Shown here one piece after another: positions 36,601-48,500 of a stretch of 64,000 bases of DNA. Numbering within the stretch: position 1 is the first letter of the stretch; every line of letters begins with the position of its first letter. This DNA is from Bugula neritina (lineage: Eukaryota; Bryozoa; Gymnolaemata; Cheilostomatida; Bugulidae), in contig OZ037769.1 in the NCBI GenBank assembly GCA_964035545.1, forward strand, positions 5,481,929-5,545,928, written 5' to 3'. Both the position numbers and the translations under genes were made by a program. The notes under the pieces are model-generated. The model did no database searches and was not told the DNA's origin. It saw only the letters and a program-made list of their open reading frames with translations.

Positions 36601-39600
36601 GCCTGTGCTCTGCGTAAGCTGTTTCCTCGGCAACAAGACTTAGTTATTAGGTTCTAAGACTATGCAGTTGCAACAAAAAATTTTGTTTTAATTACAAACT
36701 TGACCTCTGGAAACAGCCTGTAAAATTTCTCTATTATTTTCTACTCATCAAGTCCACGATTTGGTTCCCACAAACCAGCATGCTGTATTTGAGTATGAGA
36801 ACAGCTGTGTTGGAACATATCACTAACGCTGATACATATAGAAGTTAGGACTAGATATATAGAATATGTATAGAGCATATAGAATACTGGAACATACTAA
36901 AACTTTATTAGCATTAATACATGCATATACTGATGCTAAAACACACTAAAATTCTAACTTGCTTTAACATACAAATAGATATTTATTATAGAACACATAT
37001 TTATAGATATTGTTGCAGATTTGGTGATCTTTTCATACCTTAACTATTTTATTTGCGTTGTTATTATAGTTAAACGCTTGGCGTAGTTTCTTTGTTCAGT
37101 TTTCGTTGTTGACTTATGTGAATCCGAATTCGGACATCTCGAAGTTTGGGGTATTCGATTCAGACCATCCGGTGCCTGAATACCATTTTCGGACGTCCGC
37201 TTCGGCCTGATATTCGGATGGAATATTCTAGATTTCTAGAGCACAAAAGAGCAAGCTCGCCAGCATAGATTTAGTCTACTGCTGGAGCTCGAGGAAACAC
37301 TACCTATATACAGACTATAATACTTTTTCTTGGAAGAACACCAATAGATATTTTACACCTAGAGTTGCCTTCTCTCATTTATTAACGGGGAGTTGTTTTC
37401 TAGTTAAAATTCTTACAAAACCCACAATTTATCATAATATTACCTTCTTTATACAGACCCTGCCCCCACTTTAATTGATGACATCACAGCCGAACATTTC
37501 ACTCAACTCTTCAACTTGAATGTTCTGAGTTATGTTCTCATGTCAAAGGTCAGTTTATTCAGCCAATTAGATTAGTTTTACCATATTGGCATTGCAGATT
37601 CTATATAGCTTGCAGACTAGGACATTTTTAATAAAGCTTTTGTATTACATTTTTTGTGATTTTAGCAATCAATTTTTCTTTGATATAAGTAAATATAATT
37701 TTCCTGTTTTATTAGAAACTGAGTATATGTATGATGGAAAAAAACTGTCGATGATGATATAATTGCAAACTTTCAACTTTTACATTAAAGGTTTTTATTA
37801 TTTGTGAAGTGTGACAATATTCGATAATTATTTAATGCATGTTATATTGTGTAATCTATTATTCATGCATGGTTTTACGTTATTTAGGCATTGATTAGCT
37901 TTCACTAAAGCCAGAATTTTTATAATTGTAAAAAGTGTGTGTTGCATTTTGTGTTATGTGTTGTGTTGTATGTGTTGCATTATGGCGTATTAACTAGTAC
38001 GATTGTGAATTTATTGAGTGAATACACCTCATAGCAATATACAGGTAACCCCCATACATATATATGGTGTCCATACTCTATAGAAAAACCTACAATTTAG
38101 TTTAAACATGACAGTAGCAGCTTTTTCGGCATCCTCAAGTGTCAATGTGTTTGTTCAAAAAAATATATTTCAAGTTGGAAAAGGGAAATGTATACAAAGT
38201 GATGGAAGTTATCATTTCCTAAACTTTGTGTAATTGTTTTAGTACTGCTTACCACATTTGCGTAAAGTCAAAGGAAACATTATCAACGACTCCAGTTTGG
38301 TTGGGAAGATCGGACAGCAGGCTGCCGTCCCGTACGTGACTACTAAAGGTGCTATCGATGCTATGAGCCGAGCCATGGCTATCGATGAAGCTGCCAATGG
38401 TGTAAGAGTTAACACGTGAGTCAGCATCCCATTCCTTGCAGCTTGACAGCGCTACTATGTAGATTGTAGACGATTGATTATAGTGATAAACATTTTACTA
38501 GTTACAAAGTTGTTTTCTTCTCAACACTCATGAGAAAACTGTTGACATTCCCATTAGACTCATAAACTTAAGGAATTTAATCTCCAACAAGAGCATATAC
38601 TATACTACATATTAAACACACCATGTTACAAACACTATACTGTATATTTTGTGTATATAAAGCGAGAATTAGCTTTAGCATCAAATAGAGTTCTATATAA
38701 ATAAAGTGTGTGCGAGTCTGTTTTAATTTAACAATTTTAAGCTCATGCTTCATACAATTTTGTTCCAAAATCGCCGGCAGTTTTTCTCCTGGCAATGTAT
38801 GGACACCAATGTGGGACAGTTTAGCAACTCTAGAAGGAGATGGTAGAGAGGACATGATTACTGGTGGAGAGAATGCTCAGGTACTCAGTTCTGTAGCTTT
38901 ATACTTGGCTGTACCTGTTGTTGAGTTGGAGACTGATGCCATCTTATTTATGTTAAATGTTAGGATAAAATTGGTAGAGTTGTAGTTGACAAGACTGTTA
39001 TATTTTACGTATGTAGAAGAAGACAAACAACGAGAAAAAGTATTGTGGGTAATATATTAAAGTATTCGTACAGAGAGAAGACAATTAATAATATGGTTAT
39101 TTGTTTGTTATAAATTTTTATTGTCACAACAGCGGAAGATTGTATCCTATCAACATTTGTTATCAGTATTTATAGACTTGACTGATGCTAAGTGTTAAGG
39201 AGCCTATAATTATGCTGATGATTTTAAAATCAAGTTAAATACTTTTGTTTTGTGTGTGTATGTGTATATGTGTGTGTGCGTGCATGCGTGCGCGCGTGTG
39301 TGCGTGCATGCGTGTGTGTGTGTGTGTTGTGTGTGTGTGTTGTGTGTGTATGTGTGTGTTGTGTGTCTGTGTGTGTGCGTGGGTGTGTATGTGTGTGTGC
39401 GTGTGTGTGTTATAGTATAATAAATGATTACGAGATGCTACAATATTTCCATGTGCAGTTGATTGGCCGAATGGGGACAATAGAAGAAGCTGGACTGCTC
39501 TGCTTGTTCCTAGCTGCAGACGCGACGTTCTGCACTGGAATAGACATCAATCTAAGTGGTGGTGCTGAGCTGGACTATGGAAATAAGAACAGAACTCTTT

Positions 39601-39623
39601 CAAAGTCCAGTGCATATCACTAG
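33624..39623 (+). CDS. HSD17B14: 17-beta-hydroxysteroid dehydrogenase 14 homologue (SDR), 8 exons, 280 aa
   Basis: Exons: 33624-33732, 34017-34055, 34317-34414, 36254-36320, 37457-37548, 38243-38415, 38781-38880, 39459-39623; phases agree throughout. Classical short-chain dehydrogenase: NAD-binding TGGSKGIG (about 22-29), NNAG (about 99-102), catalytic Ser153, Tyr166 and Lys170 (in SSLVGKIG and YVTTK), then [10 protein letters not shown] and GGAELDYG near the end. The last two are characteristic of HSD17B14 (DHRS10), a cytosolic NAD-dependent enzyme that oxidises C17-hydroxysteroids and, in some reports, fucose. Length is close to the human 270 aa. The vertebrate ISSLVG is NDSSLVG here. Substrate in an invertebrate is not known. 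A TG repeat lies just before the last acceptor. Confidence 0.93.
34494..34622. mobile_element. Foldback/MITE family A, copy in HSD17B14 intron 3
   Basis: Ends inverted: GCAGTAGCAGAGAAATTGAG at left and CTCAATTTCTCTATTACTGC at right. Shares CTCTTTAATTT and TTTTGCTACATT in order with 17450-17588. Confidence 0.65.
39251..39411. repeat. TG dinucleotide microsatellite
   Basis: Interrupted TG/CG-containing run of about 160 bp in the last intron of HSD17B14, ending about 50 bp before the terminal exon. Confidence 0.95.
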
Positions 39624-39708
39624 TCATGCATAGTCAGAGTATGGAATAGCAACTCATGTCTGCCATTGTCTACCAGCCAGACTACGATTCATTAGAAGTG
39701 AGATTTCT

Positions 39709-39714
39709 AATAAA
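39709..39714 (+). terminator. Polyadenylation signal of HSD17B14
   Basis: AATAAA 86 bp after the stop codon; the first canonical signal downstream. Confidence 0.6.
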
Positions 39715-41017
39715 ACATAAAACGAGTTTTTGAAAATCATTAGCTTTTTATTCTAGCTGTTGGCTTATTTTTGCAACCTATAACAGGTATATGTTTTTTC
39801 CAGAATAATATAACTTTTAGTGTGTATACATTCATTATTGTTTAAGTATCATATTAATATAATATATTATATGTAATATATAATACTACTGGTTATCTAC
39901 GGTACTTCTGTCTAATGGCTAATAATTATTTATTTCTTTTATCATGCAATGTAATGAACATTTTCAACGTGCTATGTAGATGGTTATATACATGCAATAT
40001 TATCCATGATCATAATATTAATTGAAGCAAACCAGTGCTAAGAAAACAGTTTAATGTTTTTAATATATTGTGTCATATCATATCATAATTCATAATTTAT
40101 ATATCATAATTCTAACAGATAATATTTGGGAACTAGTATTCTAGTATGCATTAGGCACATGATAATCTAAACGATAATTCACAAAAGTATGATCAACTTG
40201 CTCTGTTAAATTTTTTGCTGAATGTTTGTAGCATTTCAACCAATACACAATGTCTAAAATATGATTATAATTGTATAATATAATATTTAAGATTGTAAAA
40301 TTAGATGCTGTGCTGCAAAAATTATGTTTTTCTAATTGAAAAGGGAAGCCTGATTCCTATTACCTAAAGGATAAAGAATCTATGTTTTAGTGACTTCAAG
40401 AAAATTATTGCTTCCATCACTATAAGATAACATATATGTAGGCTATAGCATATATACACACAAAAGCTAAGTGGTTGAAAAATCTAGAAGCCATAACATA
40501 AAAATAACATCATATTGTTTGACAGATAGAAATTGCACCTTTATTTTTCTATGAAACAATGTTAATGATAGGCTGAACTATGCAATTTATAGACTTTGCA
40601 TATGTGATATACAAATAATGATGTTTTAATATGACTATAGTGTTCCATTAGTTGTATTTCGTGTTAGGATTTGTCTTCCTTCTTTTTATATTTAAATGGA
40701 TTAATCCTAGCCATAGAGCATTACTGACAGCCGCGCAACTTTTGTTTGTTATAAAGTATAAACCTTGAGCTCTAACTCATAAAGCTTTCTACCTTTATAT
40801 CCGTGTGTGTGTTTATCTTGCTACTTGCAGGAGGATTCAAAATGAACTGAGACTGAAGTTTCCCCAGCCCCCTTTTAGTTATTAAAATTTACATTTTCAT
40901 TGTGATTATATTATCTTTACGTCTACTCTGTTAACTGAAATAGATCTAATACTTGATTTTAATTAAAAGCAAACTGTAATAAAATATTTGATCAATGATG
41001 TTAGTGTTTTACTTATT

Positions 41018-41333
41018 AAAACTAAAAGTAATACTAATACTAATAGTAATACTAATAGTAATAGTAATAGTATTCGGATGTTATATGCCATTTAAAGAAT
41101 CAAGAAATAAGTTACTTGCTCTAATTTAATTTTTAGTTTATTAGTAATAGTATTACTATTAGTATTACTAGTATTACTACTATTAGTATTAGTATTTTAT
41201 TTACTCATTACTGTATTAGTATTACTAATACTAGTAGTAGTAGTATTAGTATTACTACTAGTAGTAGTATTACTAGTAGTAGTGGTAGTGGTAGTATTAG
41301 TATTACTAGTGGTAGTGGCAGTAGTAGTAGTAC
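41018..41333. repeat. ACTAAT/AGTAAT and AGT/ACT trinucleotide arrays
   Basis: Two arrays (41018-41091 and 41139-41333) change unit and polarity repeatedly: ACTAAT, AGTAAT, TATTACTAG, AGTAGTAGT, GGTAGTGGTAGT. Confidence 0.9.
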
Positions 41334-41873
41334 TTACTTAGCTGTTACATTTACTCTATACATTAGTGTTTAATGTTTTATTACAAAGTTTCACAAAATA
41401 GTTGAAACATAAATATCAATATGAATATCAATATGAATATGAAGTTCAACGTGAAAACAATTCATTTAATTATTGTTATAAAATGACTACTTATATTTAT
41501 ATTATAATTATAACTTAATTAATAAGTTTAATAATATCAAATAATAAATTTAATATAAGCATTATAATAATCAACGTTTTTACAATGACTAAGAGTAAGT
41601 ATATTATTATTTTATTAAAATTAGATATATCTAAATATTTCAGTCATAATTGTAGCCTATAACTGTAAGACTTTTACTGATGAATAAAGATATAAGTATT
41701 ACAATTATAATCACCTACCTCGTAAAAGCATAAATTTTATTTAATTTTATGCGATCAATTTTTTTTGTGGCACTATCCATACGTCCAGGTAGGCATTGGT
41801 ATTAAATGAGAATAGCACATCTGTTACTACATTCTTCTGTTATTGTTGTTTATGTATTTTTTTGTTTCCTAGC

Positions 41874-42014
41874 ATAAATGCGAATGAAAAAGAAGATAGA
41901 GAAAATTTTTCAAAACACCATCCATGGTTGTTTCAGCATTTAAAATTAGGAAGGAAGACGTCTCTAGGCCGATTAAATTTGTTTGAAGTTGAAGATTAAA
42001 GTTAATGAGAAAAG
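41874..42014 (+). other. Probable 5' untranslated exon of PGAP3
   Basis: Flanked by a good acceptor (TTTCCTAG) and a good donor (GTAAGT at 42015) and followed by an acceptor (TTTTAATGTAG) one base before the PGAP3 ATG. It contains a short upstream frame from ATG 41878 of about 21 codons. A longer open frame through it (ending in a stop at 41997-41999) has no supported start and I do not treat it as a gene. Confidence 0.5.
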
Positions 42015-42103
42015 TAAGTTTTTAGGAAGGTTTAATATTTAAAAATGTGGATTATTGTTTTCCAGCAGTTTTATGATTTACAGAGTTTTTGTTTTAATGT
42101 AGG

Positions 42104-45100
42104 ATGGTTGCAGTTGGTAAATATTGGTGCCTTACAGTACTATTCCTAAATTTTGTGCGGTTGATGGATGGCTCGAGGGGTGACAGGTCCAATGCTCATC
42201 GGGAATGCATCAACAAATGTCATGAAGATGTTTGTTCTAAGGCAGTTACTACTCCGAGGTATTTCTGTTCACTTATTAATAGCAAATGGATTGTAAATTC
42301 TGTAGTTTGAATGATCTTTTTGAGGTGTTTTAATGCCTAAAGTGTTTTTTCTCTGCGAAGAGCCATAAAAATAAATAAAAGACATGAATAAATAGTATTC
42401 GCCATGTTAATAACTGCAAAACAGGTGAAACGCAAAGTCAAGTGTGAATTATTTTAGTAAAATCAACCAAACAATTTTTCACACGAACTCACCACCTGTA
42501 CCCCATAAACGCTGCAGAAAGGGCAAACTTAAAGTGAAATTTGTTGTGGATTTTAGCAGCATTGTGATGAGTCCAAAGTTTAATCTCCTCCAATGGGATT
42601 GCTCAGCTGAATGTGAATACAAATGCATGTGGAAGACTGTTGACATCTTTGTGGCGCATCATCAGGACATTCCCCAGTTCTATGGAAAGGTCCGGTAAAA
42701 TGAGCACCTCATACATCTCAAGTTAGATCTTTGTCTAATGATTTTATTACATTTCATGCAACCAAAACTACTTTTCCCATTTCTTTTTCAGAATTGTCAA
42801 ATATAAGCCAACTTCCAATGTGTGGCATATGCATCACTGTATACTATAAAATACATTTTTTTTTACAATTTTTACTTCTAGTTGCCATTAAAAGTTTTTT
42901 TAATTTTTTATAATATTCTAAGTAGGTTTTGATGATTCAATTTATTTCAGGTTATCACACTTAGTGCTGCTGTTAGATCTGATTACACATTCAGACAGGG
43001 AATGTTGTCTAACACTATCACACTATATACAATCTTTATGTCTAACTTTAGTATTTCATATAGTATGATATTTTGCCTGAAATGCTAAGGGGTATATAGA
43101 TTAGGAGAACGAAAGAGAGGGGGGAGGGGCTAACTTCTTGAATGAGTTTTGAGACAGTCAACTAATGTGCATGGAGCTAGCAAGTCATGACTGGTTATAG
43201 GGTTTAAGTTTACTATGGATTTGAAATTTAACATCAATTTTGATATTTAATAATAAATGATTTTCTGTTTTAGTGGCCTTTCATTCGACTATATGGCATT
43301 CAGGAGCCAGCATCTGCACTTTTCTCAGTTCTAAATGGTGCTGCCCATATATACGGTATAATACAGTTTAGAAAGCTGGTCATACCTCTAGCACCTATGT
43401 ATCTCATATGGCATGGATATTGTTTCGTAAGTTGATATCAAATTACTATAATGTGACGTTTTTATCAAACTTATAGACGATAATATTGTATCTCTCATTA
43501 ATGTGACTCTGTGTGACATCCGTGCTGCTAATTGCTTTATATGACATGTTTTGACAGGTGGCTCTTAATACTTGGTGCTGGTCTACTCTGTTCCATATGC
43601 GAGATTTTGAATTCACTGAGGTAGGCTCCAGTCAGTTTATTCACCTAATGTTTACTGAAATGCTGCCGCAGCAGAAAATCGCTTGATGGAGCACAAAGTT
43701 TTTTGGTCGAGTTTGGGGTTCAGACAATGAGGTGCATACAAACACTGCACTCAGTGACCCCAAACTTTGTGCTGCATCTAGTGATCCCCTGACTCACTTT
43801 CTATGATTTTTGTTTTATTATCTTTGCTGTGTGTTGGCTAAACATGAAACCGTTTCTTAACGCCAATTTCTAACTTTACATTACCAATAAACTTTGGTAT
43901 AAACTCCATGGGGAAATGAATAGAGTTGGGGAAGTAAAAGAAAAAGAGAGGATAACTAAAAAAAAATTATCTTGTTTATATGAAGGAGCAGTTTGCTTCT
44001 CACCGACAGTTTCATGTAAAATCACTGTTTTACTAATGACTAGTTGAAGTCTATCTAGTTATGGCATTGACTGTTGGACTTTATAAAACTTATATATAAA
44101 TTGAAATATTTGATTAATTAGATTAGAAAGGATTTAGTTATAAATTAGAATATTCCATTACTTTTAGGTATAATATTTTGCAGCATATGGACTACATGGG
44201 TGCAACAGCTCTCGTAACCTACCAGTTGTTTGGTCTGCTGGCAAGGCTGTTGATCCACAAACCTAGGGTCTACTTGTACGCAGTGTCGGCACTAGTTTCA
44301 CTGTTGTGTCTATATCACATATACAGCATGGTCTTTATACACTTTGACTATGGCTATCACATTAAAGTCAATGTTACTATTGGTGAGTAACATATGAATT
44401 GAATAAGATTCATTTTATATTTCATCATGTGAGTGGTGAGTAACATATGAATTGAATAATATTAATTTTTTATTTCATCATGTTCAAAAGCAATGCATCA
44501 CATACAGATACAAAAGCAATTTTATTTTGAGTTTCTGTGCCATTTTTTTTAAAAAGATGTTTTACACTTTAACTTCAAAATTTTTTGCTATATACATATA
44601 TGAAAGTATGCGTCAACCATAGTTGGGTGACATGCTCAGCTCTGGGTGTTCATTGTCCTAAAGTTCCGCTTTTTACTTTTGCCTGCTGTTACTATATATC
44701 ATGGAACTATGCTGATTGAATTTCCAGGTGTATTGAATGCTATTGGCTGGGCTGGCTGGTGTCTATACGTCAGACATAAACAGACATACTCGTGGAAAGG
44801 ATCTACAGTCATTATATTGATAGGTCTTTGCCTCTCATTAGAACTTGCAGACTTCCCCCCTATAGCCTGGGTGTTTGACGCTCATTCATTATGGCACGCA
44901 GGCACTGCCCCTCTCACTTTGCTCTGGTACAGGTAATGTTGCCCCACTTCAAGTGGGCTTGTTTACTGTTCAATTTATTTTTAAATCATGTTGTTTTTAA
45001 CCTAACTGTTGTGCCCAAAGCCCAATCAATGTTATATAGCAATCGCTTGAAGCCGCACCTAGTTGGGGGTGACTGAGCGTAGTGGTTGAAGGTCTTAAGT

Positions 45101-45343
45101 TAGGAGTTCGGACAACAACGCGTATACAAATACTGTACTCAGTGCTGCTTCTAGCGATTTCTCTAATACATAGTTTTCAAACATCTTGCATAATTGATTG
45201 GAGTCATCTCATGTTCTATATATACACACACACAACAGGCTATCTAAATGAGTTTTATATGATGTATTTTTTCTTTCAGTTTCATTGTTGACGATTGTAA
45301 CTACCTTTTGATGAGTCATAAACCTGAGCTACAGGAAAACTGA
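42104..45343 (+). CDS. PGAP3: PGAP3 homologue, GPI-specific phospholipase A2-like, 7 exons, 323 aa
   Basis: Exons: 42104-42258, 42557-42689, 43274-43426, 43558-43620, 44184-44382, 44728-44932, 45280-45343. PGAP3/Per1 is a Golgi membrane protein needed to remove the unsaturated sn-2 acyl chain in GPI-anchor fatty-acid remodelling. Visible features: hydrophobic signal segment in the first 27 residues; cysteine-rich lumenal part (CINKCHEDVC, DCSAECEYKCMW); then about seven membrane segments. The metal-site residues of the CREST superfamily are present in NTWCWSTLFH and in FDAHSLWH (D and HxxxH). Length matches human (320 aa). Introns 4 and 6 each carry a family B foldback element. Confidence 0.95.
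43673..43789. mobile_element. Foldback family B, copy 2 (PGAP3 intron 4)
   Basis: Left end AAATCGCTTGATGGAGCAC followed by AAAGTTTTTTGG. The right end reads ATCACTAGATGCAGCAC on the other strand, followed by AAAGTTTGGGG. The middle has GGGGTTCAGACAA. Confidence 0.7.
45038..45163. mobile_element. Foldback family B, copy 3 (PGAP3 intron 6)
   Basis: Left end GCAATCGCTTGAAGCCGCAC pairs with the right end (AAATCGCTAGAAGCAGCAC on the other strand). The middle reads GCGTAGTGGTTGAAGG and GGAGTTCGGACAAC, faintly tRNA-like. Confidence 0.7.
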
Positions 45344-45596
45344 CAGAATTAGTCAAGGAGAGGGTTTTAAGACTTCTTTGAAGATGAATGCATTTCACAA
45401 GACTGAGGATCAAAATGGCTCACTAAATCTATGTCTGAGACAATATTTTATAATTTTACTGACCATACTGTAGCAATTCGAACAAATGTAAAAATAACAT
45501 GCATAGACAATTTTTTTTAATTTACTTTGTAATTTAATTAAATACATTCCATTATAATACAACTGAAAAAAGACTAAATTCTTGTGATAATCTGCT

Positions 45597-48500
45597 TTAA
45601 CCATCGGGCCACTCATCTCCCGCCTCCTCTTCCTGACAGTCGTCACTCTCCTCACTATCTGTATTGTCACTGGCCTCTTGCCGTTGCTGAGAGAACATCA
45701 AGTCAAATGCAAAGTCCTTGCGTTGGTTGTCCAGGTCATACGCTGCCCTCTCTTTCTCGTACTCCTGAATTTGTTGGAGGAATTCATCTTCGGATACGTC
45801 GGTCCTTAGATCCATGCCGGTGATGTCATTAAACAGCTCGTATTCAGTTGGAATCTGCAAGTAACACACAAACTGTTTTTCTATTGGCTTAAAACTGTTT
45901 TATTAATATAAAAAGTTACACAAAGCTGTGTTTGATGCCTTTTATGCTACAGCAAAGACTCGAGCATAACTAAACGAAGTAGATATTGTTACAATTAAGT
46001 TTTCAAATACTAGCCTAAGAACCTAATCTGAAAACTGCTGATATGAAACAAACCAAGAAAGTGATAACAATTTAGTAGACACTTTGAATTGATATTTTCA
46101 TACTTTACAATCCGAGTTGAACAATTCTATCAACAAACTAGATAAATAATATAGAAACAAAAAGCTTGTTCTACCTCAATGCCTTCAAGGTTGTGTTTGG
46201 TGAAATAGTGGACAATATTCTTGCAATCGCGAAGTAGAAACTCATGCGCCAGGGGGTGGGAGAGATCAACCGACTGGGAGACGTCTATGAAGAATACTTG
46301 ACCATCATGCCAGAGTAAGTTGTATTCACTGAGGTCTGCATGGACTAGAGAGCACCGTCTGTGAGTCAGCAAACATCAGCATAATTAGCACAATAAAGTC
46401 AGTGTAATAATGACTGAATATGAACCCACTGAATACAATAACTGAGAAAACAGGCTCATGGGCCGACAACTTAAACAAAGTTAGTTTTTATAATCTAATG
46501 ATTAGTACATCAAACTCTATTTGTTAATAAATTTGTTTCTACCTTTGTCAATCAATATTTTCTCCTTGCCTGAACAGTATAGGCCATTGAAATTGAATTG
46601 TTATTGCCTTTGAGTAATATGAGTGTTATGCAACTGGCAGAGATAATTTATTTACACCAACGATAGCTATTGTATAAACAAACATAAGTGAAATATCACA
46701 AGAGTTTGCTAGATTATTAATATACTCACTTATACATGGCCACAACTCCATCTATAATTTGCCGATATGCACTACACAGCTGATCTTGGTCTAGTTTAGC
46801 GTCCTTCAACTTGGGGGCAGCCACTTGATTCTTTCCTATAAACTGCATGACTAGCACATGTCGTTTTAGTTTCACTACCTGCAAAATATCATACTCATGA
46901 TAATCAAATGATCAGAAAAACCATTCCATAATTTTTACTGGAAAAATTAGCTAAACAGTTTTATTTGCTAAAAGAATTCCAATTTCAAATAGAAGTTGAA
47001 GTTCAAAATGTTGATTTGCAAGAAACAATTTAATAATCAATGTTATGTATTGTATCTGAATATCTCTTGTCAGCATATCAACCAGAAATTACGGATACGG
47101 ATATGTGGTGCATTCCAAGTGAGTCTACTTTAACGAACAACATGCCAATCTCTACTAATGAATCACAAACAAAAATAGAAAATTATTGAAAAACAGAGAG
47201 CTAATCATGATTAAATTGAAATGTATATATAATCTAAGAACTAAAACTTTCGTAATCATAGTTCAATGTTTATAAAACTCACTTCCGGGCAGGTAATTCC
47301 AAACTTCTTCATTCGCTTCAGGTTAAGCATTTCCTTTTCCGCCCACATTCTCATAATCTTTCGAGGGTTTTGTTTAGAGAATTCATTGGCTAACCTAAAG
47401 TCACCTTTCACATATTTCTCTCGACTCTTGAACTCTGCCAAAGTCGTTTTGAAAACCTGCAAGAACGATTCAAGTCATGAGCTAGGAGTAACTCTTCCAT
47501 ACTGGCATATAACATTAGAGGAGACAACTTCACAGATAAGCTGGTGTAACATAAGAATAGAGAATGAAAAGTGGAGTGAATACCTTCAGGACGACTTCCT
47601 CAGGCAGAGCAACTCTGTTTCCCAACCCATTGTCTTTCTCTCCACCGAAAGCATGCAACACAGCAGACTCCTTACCTGCAAGAATACAAAGAATCCTAAC
47701 TTTTAGTTCCTTTAATGTTTTCAACTTACTATGTCAAAAGCACAAGTAGAAGGTCCATAGAGACACAAAATAATATGCGCAGCCAATAGCGACTCGTTTC
47801 TTGGAAACTTCTTAGCAAAGAAATTAATACTCTAAACAAAGCTGATGTAAATTATATTTGTTTGACTAAATTCAAATCCGAATTTTATTACCAGAACAAT
47901 TTGGCAACAGACTGTTATTAATAATAAGATAACGTTAATACCAAAAATACAAAACATTACAACACATAAAAATAACATCAGAACTTTTAATGCTATCCTG
48001 GTAAACAGAACTTCCCAAATTTTAGGTGTAAAGATTACTCACTAATGACTCACCAACACTGATGACGCCGTGCACCTCTGTCAGCAGTCCAGTGTTACAC
48101 ATCTTGAAGAGAACTAATCGAGTTTTCTGGTCCACCGCCTGGGTAGCTGTTGACTGATCTTTCTTCTCGTGAAGTCGCGCAGCTCGCTTGGACTCCGCCA
48201 TGGAGTGAACTCTCAGCTTGTTATACACTTTGTTGGGGAGCTTAGTGTGGTATTTATCCGTATCACCTGCAACAACCGATACCAGTTGTCACCTGCCAGC
48301 CAGCAAATAGCCTTAGATTATAAGTACTAATTTATAGAGAAGTTTTACATGAACACTCAGTCTAGCAAATAAAAACAGGTGTAAGATGATTGGTCAATTG
48401 ATCGCTTAGATTATAAAGTCAACTAAAAGTTTTAAAATTGAATCAGAGTGAAAACTACAAGAATATAATCTATACCAAGTTTATTTAATTCTATAATTTT

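Larger units (their letters stand above)
39624..42102. other. Intergenic DNA between HSD17B14 and PGAP3
   Basis: Contains the HSD17B14 polyadenylation signal AATAAA (39709-39714), large ACT/AGT-type trinucleotide arrays (41018-41333) and, at its right end, a likely untranslated exon of PGAP3 (41874-42014). Confidence 0.6.

Noticed and set aside
36530-36730. Possible further family A foldback copy in HSD17B14 intron 4
   Set aside because: It shares only short words such as AAATTTCTCTATTA; inverted ends could not be matched.
39235-39623. Long frames of Cys/Val or His/Thr repeats
   Set aside because: They are translations of the TG microsatellite; only 39459-39623 is a real exon.
41796-41999. 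67-codon frame resembling a secreted peptide precursor
   Set aside because: It has no ATG at the start (TTG), crosses a good acceptor at 41873 and fits better as an untranslated exon of PGAP3.
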